A stretch of DNA of 62,970 bases from Defluviitaleaceae bacterium. Lineage in GTDB: Bacteria > Bacillota > Clostridia > Lachnospirales > WQUN01. Both the position numbers and the translations under genes were made by a program. Positions 16,434 through 25,975 of this stretch are shown one piece after another (position 1 is the first letter of the stretch; the number at the start of each line of letters is the position of its first letter). The notes under the pieces are model-generated. The model did not search any database. It saw nothing but the letters and a program-made list of their open reading frames with translations, and had not been told where the DNA came from. The DNA lies in the NCBI GenBank assembly GCA_009779835.1, contig WRBD01000013.1, positions 1 to 62,970 on the forward strand, read 5' to 3'.

Positions 16434-18395
16434 TTATCTGCCGGCTTCTGACCGTATACTTTCAACGATATTTTTATCACGTAAACGTGAGACCGAAAAA
16501 CGCATTGTCAGCCAAGTTATAGCGAAAACAGCAGCCACGCATTGGATAATTGCAAGCCACGGAAGCTTATACGGAAACCAAACCGACTCCATAATAAACT
16601 GATACATCAAATGCGATGCAACTACACCCAATGGAATGCCGTAAATAAGTGATTTAACCGAACACAGGATACTTTCAAGATTGAGCATATTGCGAAGTCC
16701 GCTGTGCGTCATACCAACACTTTGCAGGATTGCAAACTCACGGGAGCGGGAGCGCACATTTGTTGAGATTGTGCTTACTACATTGGTTAATGCGATAAGC
16801 GTAAGCATCCCTATAAAACCATACAAGGCAATCATAATAGTGTTAAATAAGCTACGCATGGCGTTGTCTTGTGCCGCTTGGTCAGATATGCCGGCGTGAA
16901 ATCCGATAACATCATTTGGCGGTAGCATATCGTGGAAAAAACTCCTTGCATATTCTGCGAAATTGTGCGGGTCACCCGACTGAACAGCCCAAAAATAAAA
17001 GTGTATGTCAGCCTCGGGTACCAGAACCACTACATACGACCTTGACGTAAGAATTATTTCATTCGGCACGTCAAGTCCGCGCAATTCTCCGTGAAGGGGT
17101 AAATTAACAATTTCATCGTCATAGTAGTTTTGCATTTGCAATGTCTGCCCGGAAAATTCAAGCGGTGCAAAACCTACCCAATTTCCGTCGGATTGGGTAC
17201 GAACGTGGTTAATCAAGATGTTAGAACCAAGCGGAACGCCTGCTCGTCTAGCAAGTTCTGCGTATTTTTCTGCGTCCACAGTTAAAATGGTTACAGGAAA
17301 ATTTTCGACTAACCACTCGTTTTTGCTCATATACTCATTAAAAAATTGAGTAAATTGCAATGTTTCCCGGGACACATTATAGCAGTCGTTACCGCCAACA
17401 CCAAAAACACTTGCATCATGAAACTCACGCATTTTTTCGGTAATGCTTTCTGCGTCTTCGGTGCTAATGGCTATATGAATCATTTCAGAGATTTCGCCAT
17501 CATCATCATAGGTTACTTGGCGGGATGAATGGAATGAAGCCACAACATCCGCTTCAACAAGTGCAAATACAAGATTTGTCATTTGGAATAACTGTGTACC
17601 AAAACTGCTTGCGGCTATATATAACACCATGCTGATAGTGAGCGACACAACGGTTGCGCGGAAATTGCGGCGGCTTCGCTTTAATGATTTTAAAGCAAGT
17701 TCGCCCTCAAAACCAAACAGCTTACGCACAAGCCGGCTGGAGCGGACTTGATTTGCCTTGATTTTTATTTCGCTCACGCCACGAATTGCATCAACCGCTG
17801 CTATTTTTGCCGCCTTTCGTGCAGGCAGCCACGCCGACAACAAAACAGTTACAAAGGACACTCCAACAGAAATAAAAATAGCTTGCCAAGTAAATAAAAC
17901 TTTAAAAATTAATACTGAATCATCTCCTTGAAAAACGTTAAGACTTACTAACATATGATTGGCGATGTTCACGCCAATAAACTGCACCAAAAGACCAACA
18001 ACTATTCCAATAGGGATTCCTATTGCAGTCAGCAAAACACCTTCGTATACAACGGTTTGCGCTATTTGTTTTTTTGTTGCGCCCACACTTTTTAAAATGC
18101 CGAATTGGGTTAGGCGTTCGCCCGCACTCACACGAAAAGCGTTTGATACGACTATAACCGAAACGGCAACAATGATAAAGCTAAGTACGCCGCCCATTCC
18201 ATAGATTGTTTTGTAGTATTCATCTCGTATATACATATCGCCCAGCATTTCTGTGACTGCCAACTCACTGCTTGCCGCAAACCCAATGACAGCGGTTATC
18301 ATAGCGGTTGAGAGGATAATACCAAGGAGCGTCCATATAGTACGTCTTTTGTTCGTTTTAAGTTGGCTATACGCCAATTTTGCGGTCAGTTTCAT
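16434..18395 (-). CDS. BceB/MacB-type ABC transporter permease (FtsX family)
   Basis: A 653-residue permease with an N-terminal helix, two FtsX-type blocks of membrane helices (about 60-210 and 510-640) and a large external region between. The typical RLTQFGILKSVGATKKQIAQ and later REFAILQSVGMTHSGL segments are clear. Such permeases work with an ATPase in antimicrobial-peptide resistance or sensing, and usually sit next to a two-component system. Here the ATPase survives only as its last 23 codons and the regulator is cut short, so this permease probably lacks its proper partners unless another ATPase substitutes. GAGGTGG precedes the ATG, which overlaps the ATPase stop. Confidence 0.88.
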   Translation of the reverse strand: MKLTAKLAYSQLKTNKRRTIWTLLGIILSTAMITAVIGFAASSELAVTEMLGDMYIRDEYYKTIYGMGGVLSFIIVAVSVIVVSNAFRVSAGERLTQFGILKSVGATKKQIAQTVVYEGVLLTAIGIPIGIVVGLLVQFIGVNIANHMLVSLNVFQGDDSVLIFKVLFTWQAIFISVGVSFVTVLLSAWLPARKAAKIAAVDAIRGVSEIKIKANQVRSSRLVRKLFGFEGELALKSLKRSRRNFRATVVSLTISMVLYIAASSFGTQLFQMTNLVFALVEADVVASFHSSRQVTYDDDGEISEMIHIAISTEDAESITEKMREFHDASVFGVGGNDCYNVSRETLQFTQFFNEYMSKNEWLVENFPVTILTVDAEKYAELARRAGVPLGSNILINHVRTQSDGNWVGFAPLEFSGQTLQMQNYYDDEIVNLPLHGELRGLDVPNEIILTSRSYVVVLVPEADIHFYFWAVQSGDPHNFAEYARSFFHDMLPPNDVIGFHAGISDQAAQDNAMRSLFNTIMIALYGFIGMLTLIALTNVVSTISTNVRSRSREFAILQSVGMTHSGLRNMLNLESILCSVKSLIYGIPLGVVASHLMYQFIMESVWFPYKLPWLAIIQCVAAVFAITWLTMRFSVSRLRDKNIVESIRSEAGR

Positions 18396-18463
18396 TGGCG
18401 CACCACCTCATCTCTGAGGATTTGTCCGTCACTAATTGCGATTATACGGTCGGCTTGTGTCCA
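18392..18463 (-). pseudogene. C-terminal remnant of an ABC ATPase gene
   Basis: One frame encodes WTQADRIIAISDGQILRDE and ends VVRQ-stop, overlapping the permease start by four bases. ADRII.I.DG.I is the standard tail of ABC ATPases of the BceA/MacB kind, after the switch histidine. Nothing of the rest of the ATPase is present; upstream sequence belongs to the response regulator. This is what remains after a deletion. Confidence 0.75.
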
Positions 18464-18857
18464 TTGTTATGCCCCCAATAGTTAACGCGGATTTTGCATT
18501 GTCTGTATTTGCAGCCAATGTCCGCTTAACCCTTGCAAGCAATTCACGTATGCGAAACGGCTTGGTAACATAATCATCTGCACCGTCTTCAAAGGCTTTG
18601 ACTATGCTGGCTTCATCATCAACAACCGTCAAAAAAATGACGGATGTATCAATTAATTTTTTGCGCACATCAAAGCCTGTCCCATCCGGCATTTGCATAT
18701 CCAATATCGCAAGGTCGAATTTTTTAGATGCAATGGCATTCGTTGCTTCGTTTACAGTTTTACAATGAAAAACTGTATATCCCTCTTGTTCAAAAACATA
18801 CACAAGCCCGGATGCTATCATTGTATCGTCTTCAACAACCAAGATGTTTTTTGACAT
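18432..18857 (-). pseudogene. response regulator truncated after its receiver domain
   Basis: An OmpR-type receiver domain is complete: VVEDD acidic pocket, phospho-acceptor Asp in LAILDMQMPDG, Thr/Ser switch, and Lys in DYVTKPF. After the linker SALTIGGITMDTSR the DNA-binding winged helix should follow, but the frame ends within ten residues inside ABC-ATPase sequence. Full-length relatives are about 220-230 residues; this one has 141. AGAGAGG precedes the ATG. A receiver-only protein could still be made and phosphorylated, but it cannot bind DNA as usual. The sensor kinase gene expected beside it is also gone. Confidence 0.7.
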
Positions 18858-18992
18858 ATTTAACCTCTCTCGGTAAGTGTCTAATATTTAATATTTTATA
18901 AACTTTTATTAAGAAGTTATCAACTGAATTTGATTGTCTCTTATGGAATAAGCTATTACACTGTTAAAAAAAACCACATGGAGGTTATATAA

Positions 18993-21900
18993 ATGTTTTC
19001 AAAAATAATTTCAAAGTGGACGAACTTATCGAAGCATAATAAAAAATTAATAACCGTTTTTTCAGGTGTAACGGCTTGCTTAGTGATTGCGGTTATATCT
19101 GTTGCAATTTTAATTAATTCGGGCGAACGCGAAGACGAAGGTTTTTTGGGAATCGCTGAAACGGGATATACCGAAACGAGACCATCACAACCGACAGGAG
19201 AATCGTTGCTCGAAAACGAATATGAATATCCGAGCCTTGCAATTGCACCCACGGCATTGGGCGCCATTTCTATTGAAGCGTTGAATTATACGGAATTCGG
19301 CATTTCAACGGACACGGAATTTTTAATAAGCTCCGAAACTCAAACGCTTACCGAAGAGCATTTGAAAAATTATCTATCTGTGCGAAGCGGCGAAGAATTC
19401 ACGCTGGAAGAACAAAACGACAATACATTTTTACTAAGCTTAACAGAAGAACCTGAAATCAACAGCATCATAAATTTAGTTTATCAGCCTACCGGATATG
19501 CCGCCGCGTCTTACGCGTTTCAAACGGCGGATATTTTTCGTGTAACAGCAACAACTCCACGGCATAACACGCATGGTATTCCCGATAACACGGGCATTGA
19601 AGTGACGTTCAGTAAAGATTTAGAGGGCGGAATCGACGCGTTTAGAAACGCGTTTACAATTGACCCTCCTGCCACGGGAACATTTCTTCAACGCGAAAAC
19701 ACATATATTTTCATGCCGACAAGGGTTTTAGAACTTGACACACGCTACACCGTTACAATTTCCCAAGACCTTATTGGCGCGGCGGGCGATGCTTTGCAGG
19801 AAAATTATATTTTTTCATTTACAACACGCTGGGGGCAGTCAACAGCAAACACACCGCCATTTTCTATTTCGGGCGACGCATATGAAACATTTTTACCGTG
19901 GGACGAAGTTTTTATCGCGCTGAACTACGGGCAGGGTTTTTCGGGTACGGATTTCTCAGTAAACATTTACGATTTGCACACGGCGGAAAATTTTATTAAT
20001 TTCACAGGAACAGATTCGGGAACGCTTTTCGAGGAGCTTAACTTGGAAGTACGCGTATTTGAAGGTGATTGGCGAAGCTTTCATTATTTATTTTTGGAAA
20101 AAACTTTACCCGAAGGTTACTACTTAGCGGAAATTCGTTCAAACCAGCGAAACATAGACATAGTCGCGCAAAAATTTATTCAAATATCGCCTGTTTCGGT
20201 TTATTCGGTTTCCGTCAGCGAAGAATCTATATTTTGGATACATGACGCGTCAAGCGGCGAACCCGCGGTAGGCGCGCGCGTAAACGTAGACGGCGAAACA
20301 GTGTTAACAAACAACGAAGGTATCGCGATTATAAACACAACCGGCAACAATCGCGCGAAAATAACAATAGAATATGCGGATTATCTTCCGTTTGCGTATG
20401 CAAAGCCTACTTTCGGCGAAAGACCGTTGATTGCAAGCGAAAGATTTCTTTCGTACATCTACACAGACCGCCCAACCTATCGCCCCAACGACACAATCGA
20501 CGTTTTCGGTGTTGTAAAGCCACTGTACGGGCATTCTTTCCGCACAGACGATGTTTTTACTTTACGCATCGGAGACATGATAACTGTTCCGATTACTTTG
20601 GATTCATTTAACAGCTTTGCGGTCAGTATTCCCGTTACAAATATGTTTTCTAATGCGAATGTTATCTTTCACATAAACGACGAACGCCTGATGGAAACGT
20701 GGGTCGAGTTTCTTGATTATACAAATTTGTCATATATAATTTCGGGCGAAATGGATAGACTCGTGTACCAACCGGGCGACAACGCGCAAGCTGAAATTTC
20801 TATTACAACTTTTACGGGTCGTCCCGCTGAAGGAGTTGTTTTAAGCACTCATCATTCAGAACTTCCAAGCTTGCGTACAAATGCCAACGGAATTGCTACG
20901 GGAGCATTATCTATGACAGCACGTGAACAACGCATGAGCTGGCACCCATACTGGACAAGTTTTTGGTACACAACTTCGGGAGATTCTCAAATTTCTCAAG
21001 GCGTAAGTCTGCCATACATTTTAGTACCGCGAAACGTAATGCTTGAACACGAATTAAACGGCACGACAATGAGCATTACAACAAATGAAATTAGCGTAGA
21101 CAAAATAGAAGCACACCCATCAATGGAACAATCCAGATGGAACAACATAGACCCCGATATTTTTCGCGGCGCACCCGTTGATATAGATTTTGAAGTTCAT
21201 GTAACGCGGCATGTAACAACGCGCACTGTCCGAAGCCAACACTACGACCATATAAACCGCCGCACGGTTACAACTTACAGGCACAACACAACACGCGAAG
21301 AGCGATACAGAGTTATCCCGGGACACACGGAAAACGGACGCACCACAGTAACGGGATTGCCCGTTTCAGACGACCCGTTAATTCGTTATACGATGGAAAT
21401 TCATTATAGGGACACAAACGGACGCGAAACCATGGTTTGGGTAGAGCAATCGTGGTTTAATTACGACGACGAAACGGATTCATCGGTAAAGAATTATAAT
21501 TTTTCAATCGGAAAAGCAAATTTAGGAATCGGTGAAACAACAAATGTTTCGATAATTGAGGGCGGCACGTGGGGATGGTGGGACGACCCGGTAACAGGCG
21601 GAACAGCGGTAAGAAACGGGCGTATGCTTGCTATTTTGGTGCGCGACGGAATAATTTCTGCAACGTCGGGCAGTCCGCGAGGTGTTCCCGTTACATTTAC
21701 GGAAGCGGGAATAAGCAACGCGATTCTATACGGCGCGTATTTCGACGGAAAATATATTTTCCCAATAGAACACCATATTTATTTGAATTACGATTTCAGT
21801 GAACGTGAAATAGAAATTAATTTAGACTTCGATAAAGAAATTTATCAGCCCGGCGAGGAAGTTACGGTAAATATTAAAACCGCTCCGAACGCGCAGGTTT

Positions 21901-23834
21901 TAATCAGCGTTGTAGATGAATCCACAATTCAAAGCAGGTGGCATAACGCGAATTTTCTTTCGCGGCTTTATAGGAGTTCGGAAATTTGGCATTGGGGCAG
22001 ATATTTTTATCAATTTTCGTCTAACAGACAGCATGAATTCTTTGGCGGCGGCGCGGAAGGCGGCGGCGGTGACGGCGATGAAGATATTATAACTTTCCGT
22101 GATTTCTTTATTGACAATCCTGTTTTTGAAACAGTTCAATCCAACGCAAACGGCAACGCGACATTGACCTTCACTTTACCCGGCCAAGTTACATCTTGGC
22201 GCGTAACCGCGATTGCTTTAACCGAAGACGGATTCGGCGGCGATACACGCGAAAACATTATTTCGTCGCTGGATTTCTATGTAGACTTGATTCTTACAAA
22301 CGAATACATTGTTGGAGACGATATTGCCGCGCTTGTAAGAGCCTATGGTTCTTCTCCCGTAGATTTTATTTTCAATGTATTGCAAAACGACGAAGTTATT
22401 TTTTCGGATGAAATGAAAGATACACAGGGGCGCGTTGTTTTTAACGCAGGGAAACTTCGCGCAGGTGAATACACAATGCAAGTTCACGCGGTATCGGGCG
22501 AACACCGCGATGGTGTTGAACTTCCGTTTACAGTCGTGGAATCCACATTGATTATTTCCCACAGCGTAACGGGCGATATTTCCGATTTTAACCCCGAAGA
22601 TTTCAAAAAGCGTCCCCTACCCGTCCGTCTTACGTTTACTAACGCGAATATTCGCCCGCTTACAAATATTATGTTCCGCAACGCAAACAGTAATTCTTTC
22701 CGTACAGACCATATCGCCGCCGCCGCTTTTGCCGATTATTTTTTCACGGGCGAACACGATGTTTACACCGTGCGTTCTAAAATTCACGCAAGCAACGGCG
22801 GCATTCCCGAATTAATTTACGAAGACCCGAATTTTAACTACACCGCGCGTTTTGCCGCTTCTTTCCCGGAATATGTAGACCGCGACCAAATTATCCGTTA
22901 TGTTCGCGGAAATCACGAGTTTAGTGGCCGTTATCCTTCGGATTTATTGGCGTTGGCGGCTGTGGGCGAGCCTGTTTTATTACAACTGCGCGAGATGGCA
23001 ATTGACATTGACACAAACCAAACAAATGCCGCGCTGTATCTTGCCGCCGCGTTTGTAGCAATCGGCGACGACGCGGGCGCGCACGAATTACTGGCGCGAA
23101 TTGATATTCCCGAAAGGTTTACGTCAGACCTCCATCGTGAAACCGCCAACACACTTTTATTTTTCATTAACACAACCATAAACCCCGAAGCCGCTTGGGA
23201 GTACGTTCGCCGCGGTCAAGAAAATCAGTTTATAAGCGATACACCCGAACGCATAAATTTTGTTCGCCACGTGCGCTTGCTCGGTGGAACCGTTTCGGAA
23301 TTCCAATATTTCCTGGACGGAGAAACTCACACCGCGCGTCTTGAAAATTTCCAACGTCGTCACCTTCATCTTTCAAGCGAACAATTTTCCGCACTTAATC
23401 TAACGCCAATCAGCGGAGACACTAATTACCGTTTACAATTTTACGGTTACGATTCCTCCAATTGGGACGACGAAGATAATAGAATAAGCATAACACGCAC
23501 AATTAATCCCGACGGAGATTTATTCCTTGTTACGCTGAATGTAACTCTTCCGCCCGACGTTTGTTGCGGCTCGTTCGTAATTTACGACCGCTTGCCAAGT
23601 AATATGCGTTACATGCCAATGCGCCGAAGAACCGGTAATAACGCCCCATTCTTTTTCGTACGAAACACTCAACGACAGCTTTTAGAGCTAAACTTTTTCC
23701 TGGGTCATAACCAATCCCGTACACGAACCCTAACCTACCACGCAATGGAATTATACGAAGCAGACATGGCACCCGGCATAACCTACGTTACAAGTCGCAG
23801 TACGGATAATCACATTTGGGGTAGCACGCAATGA
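18993..23834 (+). CDS. alpha-2-macroglobulin-like protein without thioester
   Basis: A 1613-residue membrane-anchored protein: one N-terminal helix (about 18-43), then an external part. An SbsA-like Ig domain (about 175-280) contains IEVTFSKDL and LELDTRYTVTI. Macroglobulin domains follow, with the classic YTDRPTYRPNDTIDVFGVV near 490. The A2M core has VFETVQSNANGNATLTFTLP and TSWRVTAIALTEDGFGG near 1040. A complement-like helical domain and the C-terminal beta domain come last. The CxEQ thioester motif was not found where the helical domain starts. Bacterial A2Ms are thought to trap proteases; lacking the thioester, any trapping would be non-covalent. GGAGG precedes the start. It overlaps the next gene by four bases. 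Confidence 0.87.
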   Translation: MFSKIISKWTNLSKHNKKLITVFSGVTACLVIAVISVAILINSGEREDEGFLGIAETGYTETRPSQPTGESLLENEYEYPSLAIAPTALGAISIEALNYTEFGISTDTEFLISSETQTLTEEHLKNYLSVRSGEEFTLEEQNDNTFLLSLTEEPEINSIINLVYQPTGYAAASYAFQTADIFRVTATTPRHNTHGIPDNTGIEVTFSKDLEGGIDAFRNAFTIDPPATGTFLQRENTYIFMPTRVLELDTRYTVTISQDLIGAAGDALQENYIFSFTTRWGQSTANTPPFSISGDAYETFLPWDEVFIALNYGQGFSGTDFSVNIYDLHTAENFINFTGTDSGTLFEELNLEVRVFEGDWRSFHYLFLEKTLPEGYYLAEIRSNQRNIDIVAQKFIQISPVSVYSVSVSEESIFWIHDASSGEPAVGARVNVDGETVLTNNEGIAIINTTGNNRAKITIEYADYLPFAYAKPTFGERPLIASERFLSYIYTDRPTYRPNDTIDVFGVVKPLYGHSFRTDDVFTLRIGDMITVPITLDSFNSFAVSIPVTNMFSNANVIFHINDERLMETWVEFLDYTNLSYIISGEMDRLVYQPGDNAQAEISITTFTGRPAEGVVLSTHHSELPSLRTNANGIATGALSMTAREQRMSWHPYWTSFWYTTSGDSQISQGVSLPYILVPRNVMLEHELNGTTMSITTNEISVDKIEAHPSMEQSRWNNIDPDIFRGAPVDIDFEVHVTRHVTTRTVRSQHYDHINRRTVTTYRHNTTREERYRVIPGHTENGRTTVTGLPVSDDPLIRYTMEIHYRDTNGRETMVWVEQSWFNYDDETDSSVKNYNFSIGKANLGIGETTNVSIIEGGTWGWWDDPVTGGTAVRNGRMLAILVRDGIISATSGSPRGVPVTFTEAGISNAILYGAYFDGKYIFPIEHHIYLNYDFSEREIEINLDFDKEIYQPGEEVTVNIKTAPNAQVLISVVDESTIQSRWHNANFLSRLYRSSEIWHWGRYFYQFSSNRQHEFFGGGAEGGGGDGDEDIITFRDFFIDNPVFETVQSNANGNATLTFTLPGQVTSWRVTAIALTEDGFGGDTRENIISSLDFYVDLILTNEYIVGDDIAALVRAYGSSPVDFIFNVLQNDEVIFSDEMKDTQGRVVFNAGKLRAGEYTMQVHAVSGEHRDGVELPFTVVESTLIISHSVTGDISDFNPEDFKKRPLPVRLTFTNANIRPLTNIMFRNANSNSFRTDHIAAAAFADYFFTGEHDVYTVRSKIHASNGGIPELIYEDPNFNYTARFAASFPEYVDRDQIIRYVRGNHEFSGRYPSDLLALAAVGEPVLLQLREMAIDIDTNQTNAALYLAAAFVAIGDDAGAHELLARIDIPERFTSDLHRETANTLLFFINTTINPEAAWEYVRRGQENQFISDTPERINFVRHVRLLGGTVSEFQYFLDGETHTARLENFQRRHLHLSSEQFSALNLTPISGDTNYRLQFYGYDSSNWDDEDNRISITRTINPDGDLFLVTLNVTLPPDVCCGSFVIYDRLPSNMRYMPMRRRTGNNAPFFFVRNTQRQLLELNFFLGHNQSRTRTLTYHAMELYEADMAPGITYVTSRSTDNHIWGSTQ

Positions 23835-24844
23835 AAAAAAAGCGCAACCGTTCAGTAATTTATCTTTTTATGAAAAGATTAAACGCGTTTAATTATTTTG
23901 AAAAAGGTATACAATCGGACGGTTACAAAAAATTTTGCTTAATTATTTTTTTACTACTATTCATTCCTTCGTGCGAAAACACAACCGATCAAAGTACGTT
24001 CGTTTCTACCAAAAGTTTTGAATGTGGTTCGGAAGGAGATTTTTTAGAATTTTCTCCCGAGGTCTTTTTCTTTGAAAATGGACCTCTTCATTCAATTTTG
24101 CATATCACGCATGACGAATTTCTTTTTTCCGTAGAAAATGCGCGTGCGTATGAAATAGAAGGATTTATTTTTGCGGGTGTTGTACCGCATCATACGACCG
24201 CCGCTACAATGATTAGCGGTTTTTTTTCAAGCGCGGCAGAATTTACATATGACACGGTTATTATTATCGCGCCTAATCACGCGAATGACTTTGCGAATGT
24301 AATTACATCGTACCGCGATTGGGATATCGGAGTTTTTACGCACAGGGAATTTGTTGCGGATTTATTAAACGCTTGTGGGTTTAACGCCGCAATCAGTCAC
24401 ACGCACATTGAAGGTGACCATTCCGCGGCGGTGCTGATTCCGTATGTACATTATTATTTACCAAACGCGAAGGTCGCACCCATTTTGTTAAACGCGTCAA
24501 CGCGTTTTGACGAAATTGTAAATTTATTTAACTGGATGGAAAATTGGATAAATGAATCGGGCGAAAATGTTTTGCTAGTCGCGTCGATAGATTTTTCGCA
24601 TTTTCTTACTCCACCAGAAGCCGCAGAAAAAGACCGTCAAACAACAGAGGCGATTATAGCAAACGATTTTCACAGAATTTATTCCATGTGCAATAATTAC
24701 TTGGATTCACCCGCCGCGCTGATTGTTTTCTTAAAGTATTTAAACGCGCTGGGCATCGCACCGTCAATCATCGACCACACCGACGCAACAGAATTTCTCG
24801 GTTGGCTGAACGAAACAACTTCATATAAAATTATAATCGGTTAA
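23831..24844 (+). CDS. Memo-family (AmmeMemoRadiSam system protein B-like) lipoprotein
   Basis: A 337-residue protein of the Memo family, an extradiol-dioxygenase-like fold. Conserved pieces are VVPHHT, IIAPNHAND, IEGDHSAAV and VASIDFSHF, which match the metal-site positions of the family. Unusually it carries an N-terminal hydrophobic segment ending in FIPSC (about Cys48), a lipobox, after a long basic leader of about 35 residues; most Memo proteins are cytoplasmic. The ATG overlaps the stop of the macroglobulin gene, so the two are translationally coupled. The usual AMMECR1 and radical-SAM partners are not nearby. The biochemical role is unknown. Confidence 0.8.
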   Translation: MKKKRNRSVIYLFMKRLNAFNYFEKGIQSDGYKKFCLIIFLLLFIPSCENTTDQSTFVSTKSFECGSEGDFLEFSPEVFFFENGPLHSILHITHDEFLFSVENARAYEIEGFIFAGVVPHHTTAATMISGFFSSAAEFTYDTVIIIAPNHANDFANVITSYRDWDIGVFTHREFVADLLNACGFNAAISHTHIEGDHSAAVLIPYVHYYLPNAKVAPILLNASTRFDEIVNLFNWMENWINESGENVLLVASIDFSHFLTPPEAAEKDRQTTEAIIANDFHRIYSMCNNYLDSPAALIVFLKYLNALGIAPSIIDHTDATEFLGWLNETTSYKIIIG

Positions 24845-24957
24845 AAAGGGGCTGCATCCATGACCCTCTCCCTCCGGGAGTTCTTGCCAAAGCTACTCAT
24901 CTTCGCAAAAAGGAAATAAATCTTTTGCCGTTTGTCGTTTCAAAAATTTGCCTTTGA

Positions 24958-25001
24958 CATGGGGTACACTTCAATATCAATGTTCATAAATTTACCCCAT
25001 G
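24958..25001. repeat. inverted repeat upstream of the atp operon
   Basis: CATGGGGTA (24958-24966) and TACCCCATG (24993-25001) are perfect 9-bp arms 26 bases apart. They lie in the gap of about 290 bases between the Memo-like gene and the ATP synthase operon, about 70 bases before the proposed promoter. No T-tract follows. The site may be an operator; nothing else recognisable lies in this gap. Confidence 0.4.
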
Positions 25002-25073
25002 CGACTATAAACATAAGTCGATGTAGGTTATTAATGGTTTCGTTAGAATAATCTGACTTTTGTTTGATTCTTA

Positions 25074-25101
25074 TTGACTTTTTTTCTAAACATGATATTG
25101 T
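25074..25101 (+). promoter_or_regulatory. probable promoter of the atp operon
   Basis: TTGACT (25074-25079) and TATTGT (25096-25101) are separated by 16 bases, with TGA just before the -10. The spacing to the first operon gene (25137) is appropriate. The spacer is strikingly T-rich and includes TTCTAA. Confidence 0.5.
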
Positions 25102-25136
25102 TTATGTTAGCTTACGAAACGTGGCGGTGAGTTGAT

Positions 25137-25367
25137 TTGGAAAAGTATTCAAAGTTTTCCAAAGAGGACAGGAAGAATATCATGCGTGCGGTTAGTTATA
25201 TGTCGCAGATTGCAATCACCGTGGCGGCATGTGTGCTGATTGGCGTGTTGCTGGGGCATTTTTTAGATAACCGCCTTGGCACAGACCCTTGTCTTGTGCT
25301 TATTTTCTCATTGCTTGGCTGTCTTGCAGGGTTTAAAGCCATGTTTGATATTGCAAAAAAATTCTAG
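25137..25367 (+). CDS. AtpZ/AtpI-like ATP synthase accessory protein
   Basis: A 76-residue protein with two membrane helices (about 17-40 and 50-70) and the motif AACVLIGVLLGHFLDNRLGT typical of the ATPase_gene1 family at the head of atp operons. Such proteins are thought to help c-ring assembly or cation homeostasis. The start is a TTG following GGTGAG. It begins the operon and ends ten bases before the next gene. Confidence 0.8.
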   Translation: MEKYSKFSKEDRKNIMRAVSYMSQIAITVAACVLIGVLLGHFLDNRLGTDPCLVLIFSLLGCLAGFKAMFDIAKKF

Positions 25368-25377
25368 GGGTCAATTT

Positions 25378-25962
25378 ATGGAGTTCTCCGTGGACGCTGT
25401 TGCTAATAAGATGATAGTGGTAATTATTGCCCTTAGTGTTTTGATGGCGGCGTGCGGTTTTATAATTTTCGCGTCTCTTTCAGCAAACGATGATGCTTCT
25501 GTTGTGTTTGGAATGCTAATGGGCGTTAATGCCGCAACAACAGAAACCGCCGACGGAATTCCCTTCGCTTTCGGGATTGGCGCGGTAATGTGCCTTAACA
25601 TCGTAAAGGTCGTTTTAATGAAGCGCGCCGTAAACAACGCGGTGAAACGCGACTCGGTGCAGGCAAAACTCTACTTACAAGGGCAGTATTTTATGCGTTT
25701 GATGCTTACTGCGGTGGTGCTTTTTACCGCAGGTTGGCTTCATACCGTGACAAATGGGGCGGGAAACCCGCTATATGTAAACTTTATGGGAACGTTTTTT
25801 GGGATTTTTACTTTCCCGTTAGCAATGTACTCGATGCGTTTCTTTCTAAGGCACGAATTAAAAGATAACGAATTCCCGGAAGATTCAGGGAAAGATAAAA
25901 GTGCTGTTGAAAGCGCGATAGATGAATTAAAAGCAATAGGCACGGAATCAGAAAAACAATAA
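25378..25962 (+). CDS. ATP synthase subunit I-like membrane protein
   Basis: A 194-residue protein with four likely membrane helices (about 10-32, 60-75, 100-120 and 130-150) and a charged C-terminal tail. It resembles the ATP synthase I family: a basic stretch LMKRAVNNAVKRDSVQAKLY then FMRLMLTAVVLF. The ATG at 25378 has AGGGG upstream; a longer frame opens earlier but overlaps the previous gene. Position between the AtpZ-like gene and atpB supports an accessory role in F0 assembly. Confidence 0.72.
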   Translation: MEFSVDAVANKMIVVIIALSVLMAACGFIIFASLSANDDASVVFGMLMGVNAATTETADGIPFAFGIGAVMCLNIVKVVLMKRAVNNAVKRDSVQAKLYLQGQYFMRLMLTAVVLFTAGWLHTVTNGAGNPLYVNFMGTFFGIFTFPLAMYSMRFFLRHELKDNEFPEDSGKDKSAVESAIDELKAIGTESEKQ

Positions 25963-25975
25963 GGCGGGGATTATT

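Noticed and set aside
22680-22990. CxEQ thioester site expected in the macroglobulin
   Set aside because: No Cys-x-Glu-Gln is present in this part of the protein, so a covalent trapping mechanism is not supported.
25276-25377. Longer start for the ATP synthase subunit I-like protein
   Set aside because: The extension lies inside the preceding gene in another frame; AGGGG correctly precedes the ATG at 25378.
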